From Acidicapsa dinghuensis (GTDB lineage Bacteria > Acidobacteriota > Terriglobia > Terriglobales > Acidobacteriaceae), in NCBI RefSeq assembly GCF_025685685.1, contig NZ_JAGSYH010000002.1, positions 420,768 to 484,767 of the forward strand: a DNA stretch of 64,000 nucleotides, in the 5' to 3' direction. Positions 8,517 through 17,360 of this stretch are shown one piece after another (the stretch's first letter is position 1; each line of letters begins with the position of its first letter). Below the pieces are notes generated by a model. That model saw only the letters and a list, made by a program, of their open reading frames with translations, had not been told where the DNA came from and searched no databases. The position numbers were made by a program, and so were the translations under genes.

Positions 8517-9668
8517 CTACTGCACTTTCGTAAATTCGAACTGGTTGTAGATCTCGCGCGTCTGCCCATTTTGCATCTGGTAGTGATTTTTGATCGTTAC
8601 CTGCAGCGAATTGCCTTCGGTCAGCAGTGATAGCGCCACGCTCCGTTGGTTTCTCTGCTCAGCTTCTGTATTGCGAAGCTGCCAGCTTCCGGTCACAACA
8701 GCGGCCCCCTGTACCGTTCCCTGCCTGCTCCCCCACGCGCACAGGTGTCCTGCGCATTGCCCCCAAACCTCCACCAGAATCCTTCCCCCGAAATTCGCTA
8801 CCGTGATCTGTGCAATGTCATCGCCACCCGCCGGGTTTTTCGAGTTCTGCCATTTGCCGAGCATGGACTCAGCGACTGCCGGGATTCCAGGTGGTGCAAC
8901 CGTGCCGCCATCCTGCGAATTACCTCCAGCGGTATCCGGTGGCGTCTTCTGCTGGGGTTGAGTTGCCGTCGGCTCGCCTTGCAAACCCGGCGAAGGCTGC
9001 CGGCTACGAGTCCAGAGCAGAGCCAGCAGGACCACCAGCACAACAGAGATCCCTCCAAGCCCCAGCATCAATGGCAGCTTTGAGCCTCGTGCAGGTTGAG
9101 CGTTCTCGCTTTGAGGTGCAGGCAACTGCACCGGAACCGTCGCATGTACCGGCTCTGTCTGCGCTGCCAGATCTACATGAACATAGCTCTTGAGTGCGTC
9201 AATCAACAGCGTCACATCAGAGTTCCACCGCGTGTGCGTCAACTCCACACTATTGCGATAGCGCAGATCTCTGAGATCTTCCGGAAGCTGTTCAAGCGCA
9301 GGCATCTTGGCGTCATGCACCAGCACCGGAATTACCGGAATACCGCGCTTCAATGCAGTAGAGATTTCGAGCCGCACATAGTCTTCAGGATTGTCGAGCC
9401 GCCGCGTTCCATCGTGACCGGTAATCGTAGCCCACGTGGGTCCAATCACCGCCAGCAGCACGCCGCAGCCCGAAACATTCTTATCGATCGCCTGGCGGAA
9501 ATCCACTCCCGGCTCGATCCCCGACACGTCCATAAAAACGTTCGTGTCGCCATAAGCCCGCACTAGATCGTCGAACAGCCGCCCAGCTTCGCCCTCAGTA
9601 TCATCGCGCCGATAGCTGATAAATATCGCGCGTCCGGTCCCCGTCGCAGTACCGCTCTCCGCAGTCAT
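8517..9668 (-). CDS. TIR-domain protein with one TM segment and a C-terminal beta domain
   Basis: A 383-residue protein. The TIR domain spans about 13-165, starting RAIFISYRRDD and containing the DVSGIEPGVDF loop; Glu101 in YVRLEISTAL sits where TIR NADases have the catalytic Glu. A Pro/Gln-rich linker leads to a single membrane helix (199-219), followed by another Pro/Gln/Gly linker and a compact beta-rich domain (about 280-383) with WGQCAGHLCAWGS, containing two Cys. The expected topology is TIR inside, Cys domain outside. TIR domains cleave NAD+ in immunity or act as adaptors; which applies here cannot be decided. The neighbour is a convergent DUF4231 protein. The DNA-level start (ATG 9668) is well placed before the TIR domain. 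Confidence 0.88.
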   Translation of the reverse strand: MTAESGTATGTGRAIFISYRRDDTEGEAGRLFDDLVRAYGDTNVFMDVSGIEPGVDFRQAIDKNVSGCGVLLAVIGPTWATITGHDGTRRLDNPEDYVRLEISTALKRGIPVIPVLVHDAKMPALEQLPEDLRDLRYRNSVELTHTRWNSDVTLLIDALKSYVHVDLAAQTEPVHATVPVQLPAPQSENAQPARGSKLPLMLGLGGISVVLVVLLALLWTRSRQPSPGLQGEPTATQPQQKTPPDTAGGNSQDGGTVAPPGIPAVAESMLGKWQNSKNPAGGDDIAQITVANFGGRILVEVWGQCAGHLCAWGSRQGTVQGAAVVTGSWQLRNTEAEQRNQRSVALSLLTEGNSLQVTIKNHYQMQNGQTREIYNQFEFTKVQ

Positions 9669-9724
9669 GCCGCATCCCCCGAGCCAGAATAGGTGGCAAG
9701 ACGCAGGACTTCAACGGCAAAGAG

Positions 9725-10792
9725 TTACGAAGTCTTATTTCCGTATCTTTCCCCGAACATTCGCAACTTAGCCAATGTAGCCGCAGCTTCGCCCGAATCA
9801 ATCGCCTCAGCTCCGCGTTCGACGCCTTCCTTCATACCGCTGGCAATCCCAACAGTCACCAGTGCAGCGGCAGCGTTGTAAAGAACAATATCCCGCTTCG
9901 GCCCTTTGATACCGGTGATCACGTCATAAAGCAACTCCGCATGGGGCAGTGCGTCGGTACGATCAGGCCCAAGCAATTCCTCCATCGCGGCAACCGGCAA
10001 CCCTGCCATCTCCGGCAGATATCGCGCTGCTTTGAACGGAGGATCTTGGTCTGGCTCTACCCGCACCACGAGCGATTCGCCGGTCAGCGTGAGCTCATCC
10101 ATGCCATCCAGACCGTGCACCACAAACGCTCGTCGCGTCGTGCCCAGCTCCACCAGTGTGCGTGCCACCAGCAATGCCCGGCTTGGCGCCAACACACCAA
10201 TTACCTGCGCACGCGCACCTGCTGGATTCGTCAACGGGCCACAAAGGTTGAAGATCGTCCGGAACCCGAGCGCCTTCCGCAGAGGAGCAACCACCTTCAT
10301 TGCCGGATGCAGCATCGGCGCATACAGGAATACAAAATTCGTCTCGCGGAGGCACTCCGCGGCCAGGTCGGGAGGCAGAGAAATCGGCACTCCCAGCGCT
10401 TCCAGCACATCCGCCGATCCGCAACGCGAAGTCACCGCCCGATTGCCGTGCTTTGCCACCTTCGCACCGGCCGCCGCTGCCACCAAGGCCGCTCCGCTTG
10501 AGACGTTGAATGTCGGCGGACCGCCGCCGCCCGTTCCGCAGGTGTCGACCAGCTCTTCGCGTTCCGCATCCGTCAGCGGAATCGGAGTCGCCCGGGCACG
10601 CATCTCCTCCACGAATCCAGCCACTTCCGGAGCCATCTCGCCGCGCGTCGCAAGCGCCGTCAGCAGCGCCGCCGTCTCCACCTCCGGCACCTGCTCATCC
10701 AAAATCGCGGCCAGCGCCCCCCGCGCCTCTTCCCGCGTAAGCTGCGTTCCATCCTCCGCCAGCGGCTTCAACAACGATCTCAAACTTGCCAT
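9725..10792 (-). CDS. trpD: Anthranilate phosphoribosyltransferase
   Basis: TrpD joins anthranilate and PRPP in the second step of tryptophan synthesis. Diagnostic motifs are DTCGTGGGG (83-91, PRPP and Mg binding) and KHGNRAVTSRCGSADVLEALG region (114-134). The length of 355 residues is normal. It stands alone: no other trp gene is adjacent, so tryptophan genes are dispersed here. The TIR gene lies 56 nt downstream on the same strand, too close for an obvious terminator, so read-through is possible. Upstream it is divergent from sucC across a 205-bp gap. Confidence 0.97.
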   Translation of the reverse strand: MASLRSLLKPLAEDGTQLTREEARGALAAILDEQVPEVETAALLTALATRGEMAPEVAGFVEEMRARATPIPLTDAEREELVDTCGTGGGGPPTFNVSSGAALVAAAAGAKVAKHGNRAVTSRCGSADVLEALGVPISLPPDLAAECLRETNFVFLYAPMLHPAMKVVAPLRKALGFRTIFNLCGPLTNPAGARAQVIGVLAPSRALLVARTLVELGTTRRAFVVHGLDGMDELTLTGESLVVRVEPDQDPPFKAARYLPEMAGLPVAAMEELLGPDRTDALPHAELLYDVITGIKGPKRDIVLYNAAAALVTVGIASGMKEGVERGAEAIDSGEAAATLAKLRMFGERYGNKTS

Positions 10793-10872
10793 AACTCCAT
10801 CCTAACGGCCCGGCTTCCTGCTCACACTCCGCACGCCCACCTGCTTCTGTTCCACACTATGCCGCAGAGCGT

Positions 10873-10902
10873 TTGCCGCCCCTTTGCCGCGTCCGATACT
10901 AT
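10873..10902 (+). promoter_or_regulatory. Candidate promoter of sucCD
   Basis: TTGCCG (10873-10878) and TACTAT (10897-10902), spaced 18 bp, match the sigma-70 consensus at 4 of 6 positions each. It sits about 95 nt before the sucC start, in the divergent gap with trpD. Read by eye only. Confidence 0.35.
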
Positions 10903-10997
10903 TTTTTTGCTGCTGAAAAGCCCCGCACGCCATCATTTTTCGCGGTTCCAGAGCTGTCGCGCGGGCACATTTCTTGCGTTAGGGATCTCAATCGACT

Positions 10998-12176
10998 ATG
11001 AAAATTCATGAGTACCAGGCTAAAACGATCCTGGCTAAGTACGGCGTGCCGGTGCCGAAGGGCGAGGTAGCAAACACCCTGCCTGAAGCATCTGAAGCGG
11101 CACGACTGCTGCTCGCCGGTGGCGCCTCGGGCGTCGTAGTCAAGGCGCAGATTCACGCCGGTGGCCGCGGCAAAGGCGGCGGCGTCAAGGTTGCGCGCGA
11201 TCTCGCAGCCGCTGAGGATGCGGCCAAGGCCATCCTCGGCATGCAGCTTGTCACCCACCAGACCGGACCGCAGGGCCAGAAGGTCCAACGGCTGCTGATT
11301 GAAGAGACAGCCGCCATCGACCGCGAGCTGTATCTGGGAATTGTGCTCGACCGCGCCACAGGCAAGCTGGTCTTCATGGCTTCGCAGGCTGGCGGCATGG
11401 AGATCGAAGAGGTCGCCGCGAAAGATCCAACCGCGATTTACAAAGAAGAAATCGACCCGGTCATCGGTCTGGCCGGCTACCAGGGGCGGAAGATCGCTTT
11501 CGCACTCTGCCTGAAGCCAACACAGATCAATACAGCCGTTGGCTTCTTCCAAAGCCTCTACAAGGCATTCGTCGAGAGCGATGCTTCTCTCCTTGAAATC
11601 AATCCTTTCATCACGACGAAAGATGACAAGCTCTTTGCTCTCGACGCCAAGATGACCTTCGACGACAACGCACTCTTCCGTCATCCGGACGTCAGGGCTC
11701 TGCGCGATGTCGCCGAAGAAGATCCGCTCGAAGTGGAAGCCAGCAAGTATGCGCTCAACTACATCAAGCTCGATGGCTCCATCGCCTGCATGGTCAATGG
11801 CGCTGGCCTCGCCATGGCCACAATGGACATCATTCAATACGCCGGCGGCAGCCCCGCCAACTTCCTCGATGTAGGCGGCGGCGCTACGCAGGAGCAGATC
11901 GAGCATGCATTCGAGATCCTGCTCTCGGACAAAAATGTGAAGGCCATCTTCATCAATATCTTCGGCGGTATTCTGCGCGTCGATCGCCTTGCGACGGGCG
12001 TGGTCAACGCAGCGCGCAATCTCAACGTTACGGTGCCCATCGTGCTTCGCCTCGAAGGAACCAACGTTGAAGAAGGCCGCAAGATCCTCAAGGAATCTGG
12101 TCTCAACTTCCAGGTTGGTTCAACCATGAAAGAAGCCGCCGATCTCGTCGTAGCGGCAGCAAAGGCGGTGGCATAA
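10998..12176 (+). CDS. sucC: Succinyl-CoA synthetase beta subunit (ADP-forming type)
   Basis: The beta subunit of the TCA enzyme that converts succinyl-CoA to succinate with NTP formation. The 392-residue protein starts MKIHEYQAKTILAKYGVPVP, a textbook SucC start, and the ATP-grasp domain carries QIHAGGRGKGGGVK (about 51-64), the metal-binding LEINPF, and the CoA-ligase domain with FLDVGGGA and IFINIFGGI. sucD begins on the base after the sucC stop, so the two form a tight operon ending in a strong terminator. Complete and unremarkable. Confidence 0.97.
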   Translation: MKIHEYQAKTILAKYGVPVPKGEVANTLPEASEAARLLLAGGASGVVVKAQIHAGGRGKGGGVKVARDLAAAEDAAKAILGMQLVTHQTGPQGQKVQRLLIEETAAIDRELYLGIVLDRATGKLVFMASQAGGMEIEEVAAKDPTAIYKEEIDPVIGLAGYQGRKIAFALCLKPTQINTAVGFFQSLYKAFVESDASLLEINPFITTKDDKLFALDAKMTFDDNALFRHPDVRALRDVAEEDPLEVEASKYALNYIKLDGSIACMVNGAGLAMATMDIIQYAGGSPANFLDVGGGATQEQIEHAFEILLSDKNVKAIFINIFGGILRVDRLATGVVNAARNLNVTVPIVLRLEGTNVEEGRKILKESGLNFQVGSTMKEAADLVVAAAKAVA

Positions 12177-13052
12177 ATGGCTGTTCTGGTTGATAAAAAC
12201 ACGCGTCTTATCGTTCAGGGAATCACCGGTAAGGAAGGTACCTTCCACGCAAAGGGCGCCGCCGAATACGGCACCAACGTTGTCGGCGGTGTAACCCCCA
12301 GCAAAGGTGGAACCACGCACGAAGGCTGGCCGGTCTTCAACACTGTTTCTGAAGCCATTGAAAAGACCGGCGCCAACGCGACCGTGATCTTCGTCCCTCC
12401 GCCGTTTGCAGCCGATGCCATCCTCGAAGCTGAAGATGCGGGTATTCCGTTGATCGTCGCCATTACCGAAGGCATCCCGACGCTGGACATGGTAAAGGTC
12501 TGGGCCAAGATCAAGAACTCCTCATCCCGGCTCATTGGTCCCAACTGCCCAGGAGTAATCTCTCCCGGCAAGGCAAAAATCGGCATCATGCCCGCTCGCA
12601 TTCACAAAGAAGGCTCCATCGGCATTGTTTCCAAGTCCGGCACACTGACCTACGAAGCGGTGCACCAGCTCACGCAGCGCGGTATCGGCCAGTCCACCGC
12701 CATCGGCATCGGTGGCGATCCCATCATCGGTACCACGCACATCGATGCGCTTAAGCTGCTGAACGACGACCCTGACACCGAAGCCATCATCATGATCGGC
12801 GAGATCGGCGGGGCCGCAGAAGAAGCCGCGGCAGCATGGGTAAAGGAGAATGTGAAGAAGCCAGTTGTCGGCTTCATCGCCGGTCAAACCGCGCCTCCAG
12901 GCCGTCGCATGGGCCACGCAGGGGCAATCATCTCCGGAGGCCAGGGCACTGCCAAAGAGAAGATGAAGGCAATGACCGAGGCCGGAATCCACGTAGTTGT
13001 TTCGCCCGCAGACCTCGGCGCAAAGCTGGCTGAAGTTATCGGCAAAGCCTGA
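12177..13052 (+). CDS. sucD: Succinyl-CoA synthetase alpha subunit
   Basis: The alpha subunit, which binds CoA and carries the phosphohistidine. Of 291 residues, the N-terminal CoA-binding Rossmann fold includes [19 protein letters not shown](VIS) lies near the middle, and the active-site His is in [10 protein letters not shown] close to residue 247. The ATG directly follows the TAA of sucC (no gap), implying translational coupling that keeps the alpha2-beta2 ratio. A perfect intrinsic terminator follows 22 nt after the stop. Confidence 0.97.
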   Translation: MAVLVDKNTRLIVQGITGKEGTFHAKGAAEYGTNVVGGVTPSKGGTTHEGWPVFNTVSEAIEKTGANATVIFVPPPFAADAILEAEDAGIPLIVAITEGIPTLDMVKVWAKIKNSSSRLIGPNCPGVISPGKAKIGIMPARIHKEGSIGIVSKSGTLTYEAVHQLTQRGIGQSTAIGIGGDPIIGTTHIDALKLLNDDPDTEAIIMIGEIGGAAEEAAAAWVKENVKKPVVGFIAGQTAPPGRRMGHAGAIISGGQGTAKEKMKAMTEAGIHVVVSPADLGAKLAEVIGKA

Positions 13053-13074
13053 ATAACTCTGGTCACATAACGTG

Positions 13075-13100
13075 AAAGGCCCGCTTATTGCGGGCCTTTT
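13075..13100 (+). terminator. Intrinsic terminator of sucCD
   Basis: AAAGGCCCGC and GCGGGCCTTT form a perfect 10-bp stem around the loop TTATT, followed by a short T run. It could work in both directions. Confidence 0.85.
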
Positions 13101-13177
13101 CATTTGCCAGTCGCAGGCCGCATCCGTGCACCGATTACAATAGGACAATAAGAATCAATCCGTAAGGAGTAAGTTTC

Positions 13178-13594
13178 GTGTCGCAACGCACTTTCAGCAT
13201 CATCAAGCCGGACGCGGTCCGCAAGGGTTTTACCGGTGCTATCCTGGCAGAAATTGAAAAAGCCGGATTCCAGATCGTCTCCATCAAGAAGCAGTCGATC
13301 TCAAAGAAAGAAGCTGAGGGCTTCTATGCCGTGCATAGCGCACGTCCCTTCTTCGATTCACTGACCACCTTCATGTCCTCGGGACCGATTGTGCTGATGG
13401 TTCTTGAAAAAGAGAACGCCATCGCCGACCTGCGCAATCTCATGGGAGCCACCAACCCGGCTAACGCCGAGGAAGGCACTATCCGTAAGAAGTTCGCCGG
13501 CTCTATCGAAGAAAACGCCATTCACGGCTCCGATGCGCCGGAAACCGCCGCATTCGAAATTGGCTACTGGTTTGCTGGGCACGAACTGGTCTGA
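13178..13594 (+). CDS. ndk: Nucleoside diphosphate kinase
   Basis: Ndk moves the gamma phosphate between nucleoside triphosphates and diphosphates. The 138-residue protein is full length; the phosphohistidine is His116 in NAIHGSD, and the start [13 protein letters not shown] is standard. It begins with GTG at 13178, with AAGGAG nine bases upstream. A TACAAT box at 13136-13141 is a possible -10, without a convincing -35. It is single-gene and stops 13 nt before the end of the convergent glycosyltransferase gene. Confidence 0.97.
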   Translation: MSQRTFSIIKPDAVRKGFTGAILAEIEKAGFQIVSIKKQSISKKEAEGFYAVHSARPFFDSLTTFMSSGPIVLMVLEKENAIADLRNLMGATNPANAEEGTIRKKFAGSIEENAIHGSDAPETAAFEIGYWFAGHELV

Positions 13595-13607
13595 TCGAGC
13601 ACGAATA

Positions 13608-14723
13608 TCAGGCGCGAATAGCGGAGGCTACTGTCTCCGCGCAGCGCTCGATCGATTGATGCGCCACATAAAATCCGTGCGTGCGATCCACGAGCTGCTG
13701 CAGCACTTCCTCGGGAATCCTGCCGTCCGGTGACCGTAAAGACTCCAGCTCTGGCACATCGACATACGATCTGGGCTCATCTTTCGGCACAGGCCTCGGC
13801 TCAAGCGCGACCATGACAGGCAAAACTCCGTGCGCCGCATACGAGGCGATGACTCCAGACTTTGCCCAGACATCTGGCCAATAGCCGATGACCCCGGCGA
13901 GGCTCTCCGCCAAGAGCTGGCTCAACTGAGCCTCACTCATCCAGCCCATTCGCTCCACCGGCGTTCCAGCAACAAAATCTGGAATTTCAGGACCGCTTCC
14001 ACTTCCCGCGTCCACGATCTTGTCGGCTCCGATCGAGCGGCACACCATTTCAAGAACTTCTTTTTTCTGATAGAGACGGCTTCTGGTAGGAAGCTGCCCG
14101 AAGATCACCATCTGCCGTTTTCGCGCTGACAGAGCAGATATTTCCGACGGCTCACCCACGTTGGAAAAGATGGGAATACGAAGAATCTCGCTTCCGTTGC
14201 TGGAAAACTGCTCGATCTGCGTTACAAATCTTTGATTGGACGTAAACCCGGCTTTGCGAATCTTCTGCAACAGCCCAACGGATCGCATCTGCTCCCCGCG
14301 CGTCCAAAAGGCACGTTTCCACGGAGGCCCTTCCGCATACACCTCATGAAAAAAAACATGAAGCGCAAGGCGGCGGGCCAATTCCTCCATCACCTCACAA
14401 AATGCGTAGGGCTTGCCGTCGGAGGAATAAGCGTACGAACCATAATGCAACAACGCGGAGCTGAACTTGTCCCGCTCAAGCACGGCTTGCAGTTCGGAAC
14501 GAAACTGTTGCGGGCTCGCGCCGTCTGCATAAGAAATAGTATTCGGAGCAATCTCCGCAGGATCGATCAACTGCTGCGGCTTGCGATAGACGAGAAAATG
14601 GGTCCGGATACCGTGATTCTTTGCCAGCGCTTCTCCGAGCAACCGTGCGAAGTCACCCACGCCATCGGTGCTCGGTTTGAAACCTGAAGCGATCTGCAGG
14701 ATAGTCGTATCTGACACTCGCAC
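13608..14723 (-). CDS. Glycosyltransferase-like protein, GT-B fold
   Basis: A 371-residue soluble protein. The start TTILQIASGFKPSTDGVGDFARLLG is typical of GT-B (GT4-like) N-terminal domains, and a second half shows ERMGWMSEAQLSQLLAESLAGVIGY, similar to the region where GT4 enzymes have the nucleotide-sugar-binding EX7E. The donor and acceptor are unknown. The start is ambiguous: GTG at 14723 or GTG at 14717, the latter with a GAGG five bases before it. It converges with ndk. The family is probable, but the EX7E motif is not clear, so it could be an inactive or divergent member. Confidence 0.6.
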   Translation of the reverse strand: MRVSDTTILQIASGFKPSTDGVGDFARLLGEALAKNHGIRTHFLVYRKPQQLIDPAEIAPNTISYADGASPQQFRSELQAVLERDKFSSALLHYGSYAYSSDGKPYAFCEVMEELARRLALHVFFHEVYAEGPPWKRAFWTRGEQMRSVGLLQKIRKAGFTSNQRFVTQIEQFSSNGSEILRIPIFSNVGEPSEISALSARKRQMVIFGQLPTRSRLYQKKEVLEMVCRSIGADKIVDAGSGSGPEIPDFVAGTPVERMGWMSEAQLSQLLAESLAGVIGYWPDVWAKSGVIASYAAHGVLPVMVALEPRPVPKDEPRSYVDVPELESLRSPDGRIPEEVLQQLVDRTHGFYVAHQSIERCAETVASAIRA

Positions 14724-14802
14724 CTCGCACGGCTCATCATCCGCTCACAAGATCGCATAGCAATGAATTGAGAAGCGATTAGCTACCGTACTGTCTCAGG
14801 GT

Positions 14803-14904
14803 AGTTCTCCTTCTGCCATGCACCTTTTCATTCAGCGATATGCGGCCTTTCTTGAGAAAAACCACGACAGCAGCGATCGCTCGGCGTATGTCTGAAGGAG
14901 AACT
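14803..14904. repeat. Inverted repeat in the porin downstream region
   Basis: AGTTCTCCTTC at 14803-14813 has a perfect 11-bp reverse complement at 14894-14904, 80 bp apart. It lies between the beta-barrel gene stop and the glycosyltransferase start and could form a long 3' hairpin in the beta-barrel mRNA. Confidence 0.45.
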
Positions 14905-14907
14905 GCT

Positions 14908-15675
14908 TTAGCGCTTGCCCTTGAACTTGTACTGCACACCGGCGGAAATGCCGAACTGCCACTGCGTATGCGGATACTGGCTGGTTCCGTCATACCCCGT
15001 CAATAACGCATCGGGCGTGATGCGAAAGACCCAGTGTGCCGAGCGGTTGAGGTCGATGTGTCCACCAAAGGCTCCGCCAAGCGCGACCTGATTGTCATAG
15101 AAGCCGGCAATACCCGTGGGACCGGTCGTCGAACCGGCGTGGCCGAGTTCCTTGTTAAAGTCGCCGTATGCACCGCCAATCAACGCGTGCGGAATCACAG
15201 CAATGTGCTTGTTGTGCGGTCCCAGGTACTCCACGCCGCCCAGAAACATGTATTGAGCGACAAACACACCGCTCTCGTTGTAAGGCGGCCCAGCTGCTGA
15301 CGGTGTGGTACCGCTGGAACCAAGATAGCCGCGGCCACTGGCTTCCAGGCCCCAGTGCTTGGTCAGCCAGTAGGAACCGGAAACATCTAGTCCGCCAAGA
15401 TCGGCGCCTTCGCGAATATTCGGTCCGGCATGAATATGCCCAAAAGCCAGGCCGACGGAAACATCCCAGCGATTGTCATAGCGCACGCCCGACAGCGGGT
15501 CGATCGAGACATACGTGCCGTTGGGCAGCTGCTGTTGGTTTTGGACTGCAGAGTCTTGCGCCGCAGGCGTTTGCGAAGAGGCCTGAGCATTACCGGAAAC
15601 CGCCGTCCAGCAGAGAACCGCGCCAGCAAGCGCAGCAAGAGTAAGTCGTGTCAAAACTGGCTTCAAAAGGGACAT
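14908..15675 (-). CDS. Outer-membrane beta-barrel protein with signal peptide
   Basis: About 255 residues after choosing the ATG at 15675, which has GGAG just before it and begins a clear signal peptide (Lys then a Leu/Ala-rich stretch ending near AQA). A longer reading from 15714 has no such signal. The mature part alternates polar and aromatic or glycine residues and ends with WQFGISAGVQYKFKGKR, an outer-membrane-type last strand. It resembles the generic OmpA/OmpW-like beta-barrel domain common in Acidobacteria. The region after the signal (SSQTPAAQDSAVQNQQQLPN) is a Gln/Ala-rich linker. Function is unknown; no partner genes adjoin. Confidence 0.75.
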   Translation of the reverse strand: MSLLKPVLTRLTLAALAGAVLCWTAVSGNAQASSQTPAAQDSAVQNQQQLPNGTYVSIDPLSGVRYDNRWDVSVGLAFGHIHAGPNIREGADLGGLDVSGSYWLTKHWGLEASGRGYLGSSGTTPSAAGPPYNESGVFVAQYMFLGGVEYLGPHNKHIAVIPHALIGGAYGDFNKELGHAGSTTGPTGIAGFYDNQVALGGAFGGHIDLNRSAHWVFRITPDALLTGYDGTSQYPHTQWQFGISAGVQYKFKGKR

Positions 15676-15857
15676 CACTCCACGATGGTAAATGGCTGAG
15701 CGCACAGGAAACAAACTTCCGGGAAGCCTTCGTTTCTCAATTTTCTGCGGCTCGCGGGGCTGGAATTTAGACTCTCTGGATCACTTTCGGGTAGTTCCAT
15801 CCATATTCATTCCTCGGGTGGCAGGCAGAAACCCCGCAGGCGTACTGGTTGAGTTCT

Positions 15858-16559
15858 CTATACGGCGCATCGTTCCACCCAGCGCGCCCACACAAGGTAG
15901 CGCGCTGTCTTCACAATTTCGATCAGTCCGGCTGTCCGGCTGTAATAGCCGGGGGTCAGATTGTTAGGCGCGGCATGCGAACGCCATTGGATAGGCATCT
16001 TCGAAAAGATCATCGATGCGCGCTGCAGATGAAACGGGCTGGTCACCACTTCCGCCGAGTTCCATCCATGGTTCTTCATGATCTGCGCCGAGTTGCAGGC
16101 GTTCTGGATCGTATCCTTCGCCTGTGTATCCTCAAAGATCATGGAAGGCGGCACGCCCTGCGATTCGGCGATCCGCGCCATTACATCCGCTTCTACAAAG
16201 CGATTATGCGCAGCGCTTCCTGAAAGAATAATCCGCGGCGCAATGCCTCGGTCATACTCACGCACGGCCTCGCCCACCCGATCCAGCATCTGTGGAGTAG
16301 GATTGCCATCACCGTCCGCCGGAGTGCCCAGCACAATGATCGCGTCAAAGGCCTGGCGGTCTGTGTTGCCCGCCCGAGCAATATGACGCGCGATTGTCGC
16401 ATATACCAGCACAAACAGCATCACCGCGCCAGATACGGCCGCGATGAACGGATAAGGGCTGCCGATCTTGAATCGCACACGCAGCCGCGCCGGACTCCTG
16501 CGTATAGACCTGCCGGAACGGCTGCCAGATTTTCTAGAACTGCGCGCAGTTGGGGGCAC
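15858..16559 (-). CDS. DUF218 (YdcF/ElyC-like) membrane-anchored protein
   Basis: A 233-residue protein with a basic, Ser/Arg-rich N-terminus, one membrane helix (about 36-57) and a DUF218 domain. Family marks are FDAIIVLGTPADG, the RIILSGSAAHN segment, E-A-D-VMARIAESQGVP, and TSPFHLQRA. Relatives such as ElyC affect cell-envelope and undecaprenyl-phosphate metabolism. The start is GTG at 16557-16559, preceded by GGAG eight bases upstream. It is followed by the beta-barrel gene on the same strand after about 180 nt. The exact role is not known. Confidence 0.8.
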   Translation of the reverse strand: MPPTARSSRKSGSRSGRSIRRSPARLRVRFKIGSPYPFIAAVSGAVMLFVLVYATIARHIARAGNTDRQAFDAIIVLGTPADGDGNPTPQMLDRVGEAVREYDRGIAPRIILSGSAAHNRFVEADVMARIAESQGVPPSMIFEDTQAKDTIQNACNSAQIMKNHGWNSAEVVTSPFHLQRASMIFSKMPIQWRSHAAPNNLTPGYYSRTAGLIEIVKTARYLVWARWVERCAV

Positions 16560-16621
16560 TCGCGGTCTCCATCTTCCAATCTAACGGACCGCGATCCCCA
16601 TCCGCTTTATCCTTATGAGTG

Positions 16622-17242
16622 TCAGAACTGAGCTGGAACTCCCCACGCACTGAAGACAGTCTCCGACAGTGGCCGCCGCCGCCGCTCCGACTCTTCCTGA
16701 GCCTGCATCTGTTCATTGGGCAACGCTGCCGGCTCGCCCTGATATCCAAGCGCAATCGCAGCCCCGGCGATGAAATCCGCGGGCACGTCGAAAACCTTCA
16801 CCGCCGCGTCGTAATCCAGACCGGCCATCGAATGCGTGTAAAGACCCAACTCTGCCGATTGCAGCGTCAGATAGGCCGAAGCCGCTCCCAGATCATGCAG
16901 AGCAAAGCGATTCTCGCTTCCGTTATGTGCAAACTTCGTCGAAGCAAAACCGAGAATCAGCACAGGCGCAGTCTTCGCCCAGGCCTGATTGAATGGGTTC
17001 AGCACCGAGAGAATTTTTCCATACGCCTCATCCCCTTTAAAACCAACTACATAACGCCAAGGCTGCTCATTATAGGAGGACGCTGCCCAGCGAGCAGCCT
17101 CAAACGCTTTCTCGACAAGAGCTTTATCCACCGGCTTGTCGATGAAAGATCGAGGGCTCCAACGTTTGAAAAACACTGGAATCACACCTTCAACAACAGG
17201 GGCCTGTTTGCGTTGGTTTACTTCAACAGCAGAAAGCGCCAT
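16622..17242 (-). CDS. Nitroreductase-family FMN oxidoreductase
   Basis: A 206-residue protein of the nitroreductase superfamily. The FMN-binding start SPRSFIDKPVDKALVEKAFEAARWAASSYNEQPWRYVV is characteristic (Arg-Ser and the Ser-Asn-Gln-Pro-Trp region), and GAASAYLTLQSAELGLYTH marks the dimer interface. Members reduce nitroaromatics, quinones or other electrophiles with NAD(P)H; the true substrate cannot be read. AAGGAG lies close to the ATG. It is preceded by the AAA+-like gene on the same strand and followed by the DUF218 gene with a 62-nt gap. Confidence 0.88.
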   Translation of the reverse strand: MALSAVEVNQRKQAPVVEGVIPVFFKRWSPRSFIDKPVDKALVEKAFEAARWAASSYNEQPWRYVVGFKGDEAYGKILSVLNPFNQAWAKTAPVLILGFASTKFAHNGSENRFALHDLGAASAYLTLQSAELGLYTHSMAGLDYDAAVKVFDVPADFIAGAAIALGYQGEPAALPNEQMQAQEESERRRRPLSETVFSAWGVPAQF

Positions 17243-17360
17243 GAGAACTACTCCTTAGAAATTGAAATTCACGATTGTTGGATGACCTTTAGATCCCGGT
17301 GATTCTGGATCTCTTTGAAATTTCTACTATTTGTGGCAGCATCAATGCCGCACTATGAAA

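Noticed and set aside
10899-11906. 335-residue minus-strand frame opposite sucC
   Set aside because: Antisense to sucC; composition is that of a reversed reading of a conserved gene.
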